DNA of 64,000 bases, taken from Fermentimonas sp. (GTDB taxonomy: Bacteria > Bacteroidota > Bacteroidia > Bacteroidales > Dysgonomonadaceae). The notes beneath the pieces were generated by a model. That model had not been told where the DNA came from and did not search any database. It saw nothing but the letters and a program-made list of their open reading frames with translations. Positions 8,585 through 16,651 of the stretch are shown here, piece by piece. A program made the translations under genes and the position numbers. Numbering within the stretch: position 1 is the stretch's first letter; each line of letters begins with the position of its first letter. The stretch is taken from the NCBI GenBank assembly GCA_015478775.1, contig JADMKP010000010.1, forward strand, positions 112,593 through 176,592. The letters are read 5' to 3'.

Positions 8585-9604
8585 ATGAATAACTTATTTG
8601 TATATTTAGAAATAGAAGATGGCAATGTTGCAGAAGTGAGTCTTGAACTACTAACCAAGGGTCGCTCACTTGCCAATCAGCTGGGATGTAAATTGGAGGC
8701 AATAGCTGCTAGCGCTACAACAGATGGTGTAGACAGGCAAGTATTTCCTTACGGTGTAGATGTACTTCATATATTTAAAGATGAGCGTCTGTCACCTTAT
8801 TCTACATTACCGCACACTTCAATAATGGTAGAGCTTTTTAAGAAAGAGAAACCCGAAATATGCCTTCTTGGAGCTACAATTATTGGTAGAGATTTAGGGC
8901 CACGAGTATCTTCGGCCTTGGGAAGTGGACTAACTGCCGATTGCACTTCATTAGAAATTGGAGACCATGAAATAAAGAAAACTGGACAGGTTTATAAAAA
9001 CCTACTGTATCAAATTCGTCCTGCTTTTGGAGGAAATATAGTAGCTGCTATCATCAACCCCGATCATCGTCCACAAATGGCTACAGTGAGAGAAGGTGTG
9101 ATGAAAAAAGAGGTAATTGATCCTTATTATAAAGGAGAGGTAAATGAGTATGATGTAAATGATTATGTAAAAGATGAAGATTTTATAATTAATATAATCG
9201 ACAGACATATTGAGAAATCTAAGGTTAATATAAAAAATTCGCCAATAATAATTTCCGGTGGTTACGGTGTTGGCTCAAAAGAGAATTTCGATCTTCTGTT
9301 TCAGCTTGCCGATGTACTTGGAGCCGATGTTGGTGCCTCTCGTGCTGCTGTTGATGCAGGGTTTGTTGATCACGATCGTCAGATTGGACAAACGGGAGTC
9401 ACCGTTCGTCCAAAAGTTTATATTGCTTGTGGAATCTCGGGGCAAATTCAGCATATTGCAGGAATGCAAGACAGCTCTATAATTATTTCCATAAATAATG
9501 ATCCAGATGCACCTATTAATGCCATTTCAGATTATGTAATTACTGGAGAGGTTGAGAGGGTTATTCCAAAAATGATTAAGTATTATAAAAGTAACACAAA
9601 GTAA
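8585..9604 (+). CDS. etfA: Electron transfer flavoprotein, alpha subunit
   Basis: The 339-residue ETF alpha (FixB) has an N-terminal domain with PEICLLGATIIGRDLGPRVS and the C-terminal FAD-binding domain. The latter shows the signature IACGISGQIQHIAGMQDS (about 280-297), preceded by GASRAAVDAGFVDHDRQIGQTG and followed by IISINNDPDAPI. It forms a heterodimer with EtfB and binds the redox FAD. It starts 35 bases after etfB and ends 10 bases before the dehydrogenase, which supports one transcript. Confidence 0.96.
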   Translation: MNNLFVYLEIEDGNVAEVSLELLTKGRSLANQLGCKLEAIAASATTDGVDRQVFPYGVDVLHIFKDERLSPYSTLPHTSIMVELFKKEKPEICLLGATIIGRDLGPRVSSALGSGLTADCTSLEIGDHEIKKTGQVYKNLLYQIRPAFGGNIVAAIINPDHRPQMATVREGVMKKEVIDPYYKGEVNEYDVNDYVKDEDFIINIIDRHIEKSKVNIKNSPIIISGGYGVGSKENFDLLFQLADVLGADVGASRAAVDAGFVDHDRQIGQTGVTVRPKVYIACGISGQIQHIAGMQDSSIIISINNDPDAPINAISDYVITGEVERVIPKMIKYYKSNTK

Positions 9605-9614
9605 ATACAAAGAA

Positions 9615-11348
9615 ATGGCAAATTTTTATACAGATACACCTCAATTCCATCACTATCTTCATCACCCATTAATGAAGCGAATTGTGGAACTCAGAGAAAA
9701 CAATTACACCCAAAGCGAAGAGTATGATTATGCACCTATAGATTTTGAAGATGCTATGGATAGTTACGATAAAGTACTTGAAGTAGTTGGCGAAATATGC
9801 GGTGATGTAATAGATCCCAATGCAGAAGAGGTAGATCATAACGGACCCACCGTAGCAAATGGCAGAGTAACATATGCTCCAAACACACAGGAGAACCTTG
9901 ATGTACTTAATAAAGCCGAACTTATGGGAATGCGCTTTGGTCGCAAATACGGAGGTCTCAACTTTCCTATGGTACCATATATGATAAGTGCCGATATCGT
10001 GAGCAGAGCCGATGCTAGCTTTCAAAACATATGGATGCTGCAAGATTGCGGAGAGACGATATATGAATTTGGAAGTGAAGAGCAGAAAGATAAATATATC
10101 ACTAGAGTAGTAAATGGCGAAACCATGTCGATGGACCTTACAGAGCCTGATGCGGGGTCGGACCTACAGGCAGTGATGCTAAAGGCAAGTTATAATGAAA
10201 AAGAAGGGCAGTGGTATCTAAACGGTGTTAAACGCTTTATCACCAATGGCGATGCCGATATCCATCTTGTACTTGCTCGCTCAGAAGAAGGTACAAAAGA
10301 TGCACGCGGACTCTCGATGTTTGTTTACGACAAAAAAAGTGGAGGCGTAGATGTTCGTCGTATCGAAAATAAGATGGGTATTAAAGGTGCACCCACATGC
10401 GAACTAACATTTAAAAATGCAAAAGCTGAACTAGTAGGTAGCAGACGTTTAGGGCTTATCCGCTATGTTATGTCTTTAATGAATGGTGCCCGCCTCGGAA
10501 TCATGGCGCAATCTGTAGGTATCTCAGAAGCTGCCACACGCGAAGCATATAACTATGCATTAGAACGTCGTCAGTTTGGAAAGTCTATAATAAACTTCCC
10601 TCCCGTATATGAAATGTTGGCAAATATGCGAGCTAAAACAGATGCTTCTCGCACTCTGTTGTACGAAACCAGCAGGTTTGTTGATATGTATAAATCACTT
10701 GAAGACATCAGCACTCTGAGAAAGCTTACTCCTGAGGAACGCACCGAGATGAAATATTACTCTCGTCTTGCCGATGCTTTTACACCTCTTGGTAAAGGAA
10801 TGAGCAGCGAATATGCCAACGAAAATGCATACGATGCCATTCAAATACATGGTGGATCGGGGTATATGAAAGATTATAAATGCGAGCGACTATATCGTGA
10901 TGCCCGTATTACCAATATCTATGAGGGAACCACCCAACTTCAGGTAGTAGCGGCTATACGCCACGTAACAACCGGCACATATTTGCAACGTATCAAAGAG
11001 TATGAAGCAATGGCGGTAGTACCCGAACTTGAATCACTCAAGCGCAAACTTTCAGAAATGACTCAGATGTACGAACAGTTGATAACTATTGTTACTTCAC
11101 AAAAAAATGAGGAGTATATTGACTTCCATGCACGTCGCTTGGTTGAGTGTGCTGCACATATTATCTCAGGTCATCTGCTTTTGCAAGATGCCAATCATAA
11201 TCAGGAACTATTTCGCAGAAGTGCCCAAGTTTATATACATTATGGTCAGATTGAAGTTATCAGAAACTACAACTTCGTTTCAGAATCTAGTGTAGACGAG
11301 ATGGCATATTATAAACCATCGGATTTTGCCGAGGTAAAGTCTGTTTAG
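9615..11348 (+). CDS. Acyl-CoA dehydrogenase
   Basis: This 577-residue flavin enzyme makes a 2,3-double bond in acyl-CoA and passes electrons to the ETF encoded just upstream. Motifs seen are MDLTEPDAGSDLQA (FAD/substrate loop, about 170-185), WYLNGVKRFITNGDAD, the helical C-domain with YALERRQFGKSI, and IQIHGGSGYMKDY followed by RITNIYEGTTQLQ, where the YEGT Glu is in the usual catalytic-base position. An extra C-terminal domain of about 120 residues makes it longer than the ~380-residue short-chain enzymes and similar to the Bacteroidota ACAD_C type. Chain-length preference cannot be read. Confidence 0.95.
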   Translation: MANFYTDTPQFHHYLHHPLMKRIVELRENNYTQSEEYDYAPIDFEDAMDSYDKVLEVVGEICGDVIDPNAEEVDHNGPTVANGRVTYAPNTQENLDVLNKAELMGMRFGRKYGGLNFPMVPYMISADIVSRADASFQNIWMLQDCGETIYEFGSEEQKDKYITRVVNGETMSMDLTEPDAGSDLQAVMLKASYNEKEGQWYLNGVKRFITNGDADIHLVLARSEEGTKDARGLSMFVYDKKSGGVDVRRIENKMGIKGAPTCELTFKNAKAELVGSRRLGLIRYVMSLMNGARLGIMAQSVGISEAATREAYNYALERRQFGKSIINFPPVYEMLANMRAKTDASRTLLYETSRFVDMYKSLEDISTLRKLTPEERTEMKYYSRLADAFTPLGKGMSSEYANENAYDAIQIHGGSGYMKDYKCERLYRDARITNIYEGTTQLQVVAAIRHVTTGTYLQRIKEYEAMAVVPELESLKRKLSEMTQMYEQLITIVTSQKNEEYIDFHARRLVECAAHIISGHLLLQDANHNQELFRRSAQVYIHYGQIEVIRNYNFVSESSVDEMAYYKPSDFAEVKSV

Positions 11349-11381
11349 TAAGTATTGTAAATAGATTGTGTTGAAATATTT

Positions 11382-11411
11382 GCCCCGTATGTTTTCATAC
11401 GGGGCAATTTT
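11382..11411. terminator. Bidirectional terminator between the etf operon and the ADP-ribosylglycohydrolase
   Basis: The perfect stem GCCCCGTATG / CATACGGGGC has a TTTT loop and is followed by AATTTT on the plus strand and by A/T-rich DNA on the other side. It lies between convergent genes and nearly copies the hairpin at 4100-4123. Confidence 0.8.
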
Positions 11412-11424
11412 CTAAAAGATAGGT

Positions 11425-12366
11425 TTACAGTAGCTTCATAAAGTCGTTTAATTTCTTCTCCAACAGCTTTTTATTCTTTAAACCATCAATAAGATGAGTA
11501 GGAATTGAGTTATATCCAAATTTAGCTCCCAAAATACTACCTGCAATGCAGGCATTAGTGTCAGCATCACCACCTTCGTTAATTACCGATATTAGTCCCG
11601 ACTCAAAATCTTTTGCATGAAAATATGCCCATAATCCTGCAGATAGTGCTAATAGAGTATAGCCTATCACACCTTCTTCATCTAAGTATAGGTTGCTGAT
11701 TTTGTTTTGTGTCGCTAGTTCTATGTAATAGATCATACGGTTATCGTATTTATCACCTATTTCTATTATATCTCTTAATGATAGTGTTTTATTTTCGTTT
11801 ATAAGCTTAGCAATAAGCAGTGTAGTAATTATACTCGAGCCAACACACCTGGGGTCCCAATGGGTAACCTTTGCTATTTTCTTAGTATTAGATATAACTT
11901 TTTCGTAATCCCAAAATTCATATGCACCAAGTATTGACGTGCGCATTATTGCTCCATTGGCAGCAGCTTCACGTCCCGAATCTTCCCAAACCTCTTTGGC
12001 GCATTTATAAGGATTTTCTAAAAAGTTAGGGTGTGAAACTACACTATAAACAGTTATACCAATATCTACTGGTGATTCTTGCGCCCAGGCATATAGCTCT
12101 TTCGCAAATGCATGCTCATCAACACTTTTTGTTTTTAGAATAGAGTCACAAATACACAAAAACTGATCCGTATCATCGGTCCATTCTCCAATTTTCCATT
12201 GCTTTCTGAATGAGTCCCTAATTATTTGGGAGTAGGTGGTGAGCTTATTAGGATAAAATACATTTACTTGCTTTTTGCTCAGAAATTCAGATCCCACTCC
12301 TAGTGCATCACCAATTGCTTGGCCATAAAAAAGACCTTTAATTTTATCCTTCTGTAGAGTTGTCAT
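11425..12366 (-). CDS. ADP-ribosylglycohydrolase family protein
   Basis: The DraG/ARH family hydrolyses ADP-ribose from proteins or small molecules using two metal ions. Motifs seen are GLFYGQAIGDALGVGSEF at the N-terminus, the metal-binding WTDDTDQF, and near the C-terminus NEGGDADTNACIAGSILGAKFG with its DxD metal ligands. I place the start at the ATG ending at 12366 (MTTLQKDKIKG), which gives 313 residues. An in-frame GTG 24 codons upstream (12438) would add a poorly conserved tail. It is a single gene with unknown substrate. Confidence 0.88.
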   Translation of the reverse strand: MTTLQKDKIKGLFYGQAIGDALGVGSEFLSKKQVNVFYPNKLTTYSQIIRDSFRKQWKIGEWTDDTDQFLCICDSILKTKSVDEHAFAKELYAWAQESPVDIGITVYSVVSHPNFLENPYKCAKEVWEDSGREAAANGAIMRTSILGAYEFWDYEKVISNTKKIAKVTHWDPRCVGSSIITTLLIAKLINENKTLSLRDIIEIGDKYDNRMIYYIELATQNKISNLYLDEEGVIGYTLLALSAGLWAYFHAKDFESGLISVINEGGDADTNACIAGSILGAKFGYNSIPTHLIDGLKNKKLLEKKLNDFMKLL

Positions 12367-12545
12367 TACTTTTGGGTTTATTAGATTCTTTATACTTGGT
12401 GAAATTACTAGTCTTTTAATAACATAATATAATTGCACTAAATTACATAATTATTCTCAATCAACTATATTTTATCGAAAAACAACAACCTAAATAAACA
12501 ATTGTATGTTACAATAAATAAATAGGTTATCTAACAAAGCAAATT

Positions 12546-14114
12546 ATGAAATTAGCAAGATTGATTCCCGTCCTAATATTTTATCTTCTTACTTTAATTT
12601 ATTCTTGTGAAAGGGACGATCCATATATTAAAGTTACAGAAGTATCTATTGATAAAAGTTTTCTAACAATAGTAGAAAGTCATACGGAGCAATTAAATGC
12701 TGTGGTGTCTCCTTTTGGTGCAACTAATAAAAATGTAAAATGGACATCAAGCAATGAGTCAGTTGTAACTGTAGATGAAAATGGCCTGTTAACGGCTCAT
12801 AAAAAGGGAGAAGCAAATATAACAGTTACTACAGAAGATGGTAGCAAAACTGCCACAAGTAATATTACAGTAAGAGAAAGCTGGATGTCGCTCTCTCAAG
12901 ATGTTATCGAGTCTGCTGTAACTGGAGGAACATTTAATATAAAACTCTCGGCAAGTAATAATTGGAGCGTAGTTTCTAATCCCCAATGGGTATCTGTTTC
13001 ACCCTCAAGCGGCACTGGAATGCTTGTGGACTCAACCTCTATTACTGTTTCTATAACTCAAATTGAAGCCACTACTCTTTCCAGATCCGGAAGTGTGATA
13101 TTCAAACTCAATAATAGAGAGTATGCCGATACACTTTTAATTAATCAGTATAACTTTTCATATAGTGATGGAGACCATGAAACGATTCAGAGTTCATCCG
13201 TTGGAAATGGAATAGACCTTGTATTTGTTGGTGATGGCTACACTCTTGAAGAGGTAAGACAAGGTAAATACAAAAATAAGTTGCTAGAGGCCATTGAGCA
13301 TTTTTTTAATATTGAACCATTTAGAACTTACAGGAATTACTTTGATGTTCATATTGTATATGCTTTCTCAGAAGAGAGCGGAATTAGCGATCATATCAAT
13401 ACAAAAAACACAAAATTCTCTTCTAAATACGATTCTCCCAACTCTACAAGAATGAGTGTAGACCAACTATTAAGTTTCGAATATGCCCTGAAAGCACCAC
13501 TTATTTCAACCCTAACAGAAACACTTGTGACGGTAATTACAAATAGTACGAGATTTGCAGGCACTAACCTATCTTTCTCAGATGGTAAGTCAATTTCAAT
13601 TGTTCCAGCAACAAACTTACCGTATCCAAATGATTTTAGAGGAGTAGTTCAGCATGAGATAGGAGGACATGGTTTTGGTAGACTCGCAGATGAATATGTT
13701 CAAAGAAACACCTCTATTTCCGCTGCTGAGATAGATGAGCTTAAATTGTGGCAAGGGTGGGGCTACTTCCGAAATGTTGATGTAACTAGCGATGTAAATG
13801 AAGTTTGGTGGAAGCATATTATTGCGGACCCCGCATTCTCGTATGTTGGTGCTTATGAAGGTGCATATACATATGAAAAAGGTGTGTGGCGCTCTGAACC
13901 CTCTAGTTTAATGAACAATAATATTTCATATATAAATGCTGCCGGCAGAGAATTAATTGTGAAACAGATTAAAAATCTAGCAGGTGAAACTTTCACATTC
14001 AACGAATTCAAACTAAGAGATGTTAGGGAAACTCAAGCATTAACTCGCTATACTACAGCCACATCAAATGAAACTCTAAAACTTCCACCGCCAGTTTTAA
14101 TAAGAGTGGATTAG
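12546..14114 (+). CDS. M64-family (IgA peptidase-like) metalloprotease lipoprotein with Big2 and BACON domains
   Basis: This 522-residue exported lipoprotein has its lipobox in the LIYSC segment (Cys about 21). A Big2 bacterial Ig-like domain follows (about 30-113: VTEVSIDKSFLTI, VKWTSSNESVVTVDENG). Next is a BACON-like domain (about 118-205: ASNNWSVVSNPQWVSVSPSSG). The catalytic Peptidase_M64 domain follows, with the zinc motif HEIGGHGFGRLADEY at about 370-384. M64 includes the Clostridium ramosum IgA protease, but most members have no known substrate, so the IgA name is only a family label. The organism probably displays it on the cell surface. Confidence 0.88.
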   Translation: MKLARLIPVLIFYLLTLIYSCERDDPYIKVTEVSIDKSFLTIVESHTEQLNAVVSPFGATNKNVKWTSSNESVVTVDENGLLTAHKKGEANITVTTEDGSKTATSNITVRESWMSLSQDVIESAVTGGTFNIKLSASNNWSVVSNPQWVSVSPSSGTGMLVDSTSITVSITQIEATTLSRSGSVIFKLNNREYADTLLINQYNFSYSDGDHETIQSSSVGNGIDLVFVGDGYTLEEVRQGKYKNKLLEAIEHFFNIEPFRTYRNYFDVHIVYAFSEESGISDHINTKNTKFSSKYDSPNSTRMSVDQLLSFEYALKAPLISTLTETLVTVITNSTRFAGTNLSFSDGKSISIVPATNLPYPNDFRGVVQHEIGGHGFGRLADEYVQRNTSISAAEIDELKLWQGWGYFRNVDVTSDVNEVWWKHIIADPAFSYVGAYEGAYTYEKGVWRSEPSSLMNNNISYINAAGRELIVKQIKNLAGETFTFNEFKLRDVRETQALTRYTTATSNETLKLPPPVLIRVD

Positions 14115-14137
14115 ACTACTTAGACTGATTAGACTTA
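14111..14137. repeat. Three 9-bp units overlapping the M64 stop codon
   Basis: TTAGACTAC, TTAGACTGA and TTAGACTTA start at 14111, 14120 and 14129. The first contains the TAG stop of the metalloprotease gene. An A-plus-T tract follows. Confidence 0.6.
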
Positions 14138-14160
14138 GATTTTTTTAGGACGTTGCTTTA

Positions 14161-15360
14161 TTATCTGTTAAACCGATATAAGTAAAGTAATGGATCGTAC
14201 TCTCGTGCTAATATTTTAAGTACCAGATTCATACCCTGCACAGAAAAGGTGATGCCATTACCTCCGAAGCCGAGTACGAATATTGCATTCTTATAATCGG
14301 GATGCTCTCCAATATAGGGTAAACCATCTTTGGTTTGGCCAAATGCGCCAGCCCACTTATAATCTTGTATAAAATTAAATCCAGGTATGAGGTTATGGGT
14401 TTTCTTTATCAGCTTATCAGCTTTAGTTCTTTTTAATTTGTCATTAATTCCATTAAATTTAAAAGGAATATCCTCTCCACCAACTAACAGCCGATTATCG
14501 TCGGTGGTGCGCATATAAATATAGGGCATGCCCGATTCCCAAATAAGCAAATCTTTTAATTCATCATTCATGTCAGGGTTTTGTTCGCTTACAGTAGCAA
14601 AGGTTGTAACGATATCGGCATATTTTTCTTTAAACATTTTCAATGTCTCAAAACCGCTACAAAATACAATTTTTTTGCACACAACCCTATTTCCGTTTTT
14701 AGTTCTAATTACAACATTATCGCCATAGGTAATCTTCTTAATTTCAGTATGATCATAAATTCGCAATCCTCTTTTATGATTCCTATAAAAGAGTTCATGT
14801 GTAAACATAAAAGCATCTATTGAAGCACCTTCTGCCGATAATATTCCATCATAGGAATTTATTTTATATCTCTCTTTAATCTCTTCAGATGTTAACCATT
14901 CAACATTAAAAAAATGCTTTTTACGAAAATGATATTCCTCTTTCAGTTTTTCAATATTCTCTTCAGAATGAGATAACTTGAGAGATTTTTTAATGCCAAA
15001 ACCACCATCAATATTCTCTTCTCTGATTAGATTTTCAAGTATTTGCAGAGATTCTATACCTGCTTTGTAGCTAATCACAGCCCCTTCTTCACCAATCATT
15101 TCGGCTAAGTCAATCATAGGAGTATCAATTTCATATTGAAGCATAGAAGTGGTAGCCGATGAGCTGCCTGCTGCAACATCCCTTTTATCAATTACAACTG
15201 TATCATATCCCGCTTTATGTAAAGTGTGACTAATTATTGCTCCTGTAATTCCTGCCCCTATAACAGCTATATCGCACTTAATATTTTCTTGCAAAGAAGG
15301 ATAACTATTCATAAGTCCGTTTTTCAATAACCAGAATGCTTCGTATGATTTTAGTTTCAT
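14161..15360 (-). CDS. FAD-dependent oxidoreductase, DAO (glycine/D-amino-acid oxidase) family
   Basis: The 399-residue protein has the dinucleotide-binding motif DIAVIGAGITGAIISHTL at residues 30-47. The FAD-ribose acidic residue lies in VVIDKRDVAAGSSSATTSML, and the C-terminal FAD loop is GFGGNGITFSVQG near 370. An internal KWAGAFGQTKDGLPYIGE segment is typical of the DAO family. It lacks the C-terminal Rieske domain that some relatives carry. Substrate unknown. It is a single gene that reads away from the 22-bp repeat array in its upstream region. Confidence 0.88.
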   Translation of the reverse strand: MKLKSYEAFWLLKNGLMNSYPSLQENIKCDIAVIGAGITGAIISHTLHKAGYDTVVIDKRDVAAGSSSATTSMLQYEIDTPMIDLAEMIGEEGAVISYKAGIESLQILENLIREENIDGGFGIKKSLKLSHSEENIEKLKEEYHFRKKHFFNVEWLTSEEIKERYKINSYDGILSAEGASIDAFMFTHELFYRNHKRGLRIYDHTEIKKITYGDNVVIRTKNGNRVVCKKIVFCSGFETLKMFKEKYADIVTTFATVSEQNPDMNDELKDLLIWESGMPYIYMRTTDDNRLLVGGEDIPFKFNGINDKLKRTKADKLIKKTHNLIPGFNFIQDYKWAGAFGQTKDGLPYIGEHPDYKNAIFVLGFGGNGITFSVQGMNLVLKILAREYDPLLYLYRFNR

Positions 15361-15528
15361 ATAATTAGTTGAAAATTATTTAATGAGGAATATAACACCT
15401 AAACACCAAAAACATGTTTAGTGTTCTGTAATACTCTAATTAATACTGAAGTTAACAATTAAGAAAAGATTAAAAATGACGTCTTTATTTTGAACCATAT
15501 TAATTTAGAGAGGTTTAAAAATTGAGTA

Positions 15529-15664
15529 AGCTTACTCTATACTTAAAGTTAAGCTTATTCTATTATTTAGTTAAGCTTACTCTATATTTAAAGTTAAGCT
15601 TATTATATTATTAAGTGAAGCTTATTCTATATTTAAAGTGAAGCTTAATCTATATTTTAATTGA
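15529..15664. repeat. Six-unit 22/23-bp tandem array with a HindIII-like core
   Basis: Units begin (at AGCTTA) at 15529, 15552, 15574, 15597, 15619 and 15642, so the spacing alternates 23 and 22. The unit form is AGCTTA-n-TCTATA-TTTAAAGT followed by GA or TA. Each unit carries AAGCTT, six bases that are palindromic. The array fills much of the 345-bp gap between two divergent genes. The rest of the gap is AT-rich DNA in which I see only the palindrome at 15675. Confidence 0.93.
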
Positions 15665-15674
15665 GTATAAAACT

Positions 15675-15691
15675 TCCAACAACCTGTTGGA
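15675..15691. promoter_or_regulatory. Perfect 7-bp inverted repeat upstream of the SDR gene
   Basis: TCCAACA-ACC-TGTTGGA lies 15 bases before the ATG. It could be an operator or a hairpin near the ribosome site. No factor can be named. Confidence 0.5.
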
Positions 15692-15705
15692 CAAATTAAG
15701 TAATT

Positions 15706-16566
15706 ATGCAAAAACAAGGTGATGAAAAAAAACTACGTCCCAAGCAGGAACAAAACCGTCCTGGTAAAGAATCTAAGTTAAATCCCGAAGCTGACACATC
15801 TCCTGTACCACAGATAAATAAACTATTAGGAAAAGTAGCACTTATAACTGGTGGTGATAGTGGAATAGGTAAGGCCACAGCACTACTTTTTGCAGAAAAC
15901 GGAGCAGATATCGTTATTGCATATCTCAGTGAATCTGAAGACGCAAAAGAGACGCAAAAAGAGATAAAAGAGATGGGGCGAAAGTGCTATATAATTAAAG
16001 GCGATCTATCTAAAGAGAGCAATTGTAAAAGAGCAGTTCAAGTAACTATCGACAAATTGTCCAAGTTAGATATTCTGGTTAATAATATTGCATTACATTG
16101 GGAAATAGAAGGACTTGAAAATATTTCTACAGACCAATTAGTGCGAACATTCAGTAACAATGTTTTCTCATACTTTTGGGTAACAAAATATGCACTTCCC
16201 CACATGAAAGAGGGAGGTTCAATAATAAATACCAGTTCGGTTACCGCCTATAGGGGAAGTGCCAAGCTCATAGACTATTCCGCAACAAAAGGTGCCATTA
16301 TCAGCTTCACAAGAAGCCTTGCGCAGAGTTTAGTTGAAAAGAAAATAAGGGTAAATGCAGTAGCTCCAGGCCCAATATGGACACCATTAATTGCCTCTAC
16401 ATTTGATGATGAGAAAATTGCAAAGTTTGGTAGTGATGCACCTATGGAAAGAGCCGGACAGCCCAATGAAGTGGCTCCATCTTTTCTGTTTCTTGCGTCA
16501 GATGATTCTAGTTATATAACAGGACAATGCCTGCATCCCAATGGAGGTGAAATTGTTAATGGCTAA
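15706..16566 (+). CDS. Short-chain dehydrogenase/reductase with charged N-terminal tail
   Basis: This 286-residue SDR has a nucleotide motif [10 protein letters not shown] at about 48-57. NNIA lies near 125 and the catalytic pair is YSATK at about 190-194. A hydrophilic N-terminal extension (residues 1-40, rich in Lys, Gln, Glu and Pro) matches the YhdF/YghA-type general-stress SDR group often annotated as glucose 1-dehydrogenase-like. The catalytic Ser is in INTSS. The substrate is not readable. It may be a stress gene, as in that group (inference). Confidence 0.88.
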   Translation: MQKQGDEKKLRPKQEQNRPGKESKLNPEADTSPVPQINKLLGKVALITGGDSGIGKATALLFAENGADIVIAYLSESEDAKETQKEIKEMGRKCYIIKGDLSKESNCKRAVQVTIDKLSKLDILVNNIALHWEIEGLENISTDQLVRTFSNNVFSYFWVTKYALPHMKEGGSIINTSSVTAYRGSAKLIDYSATKGAIISFTRSLAQSLVEKKIRVNAVAPGPIWTPLIASTFDDEKIAKFGSDAPMERAGQPNEVAPSFLFLASDDSSYITGQCLHPNGGEIVNG

Positions 16567-16588
16567 TGAATATAGCAACTTATAGGTA

Positions 16589-16619
16589 TTGTATAGACTT
16601 TGTTTATGGCCTATTTTTG
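16589..16619 (+). promoter_or_regulatory. Promoter of the DUF438 protein
   Basis: TTG (16589-16591), a 20-base spacer and TATTTTTG (16612-16619) fit TTG-N19-21-TAnnTTTG. The start codon follows 32 bases later. Confidence 0.72.
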
Positions 16620-16651
16620 TAAGATAGACTTATTAATAATCGCAGCATAAT

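Noticed and set aside
9669-10043. 124-residue reverse ORF inside the acyl-CoA dehydrogenase gene
   Set aside because: Fully antisense to a strongly conserved enzyme, with no family features. A codon-usage shadow.
12366-12438. N-terminal 24 codons of the ADP-ribosylglycohydrolase from GTG 12438
   Set aside because: The family starts close to the GLFYGQAIGDALG motif. The extension is basic and hydrophobic and needs a GTG start.
15529-15664. CRISPR array
   Set aside because: The units are contiguous at 22-23 bp with no unique spacers, and no cas genes are in the window. The same applies to the other 22- and 11-bp arrays.
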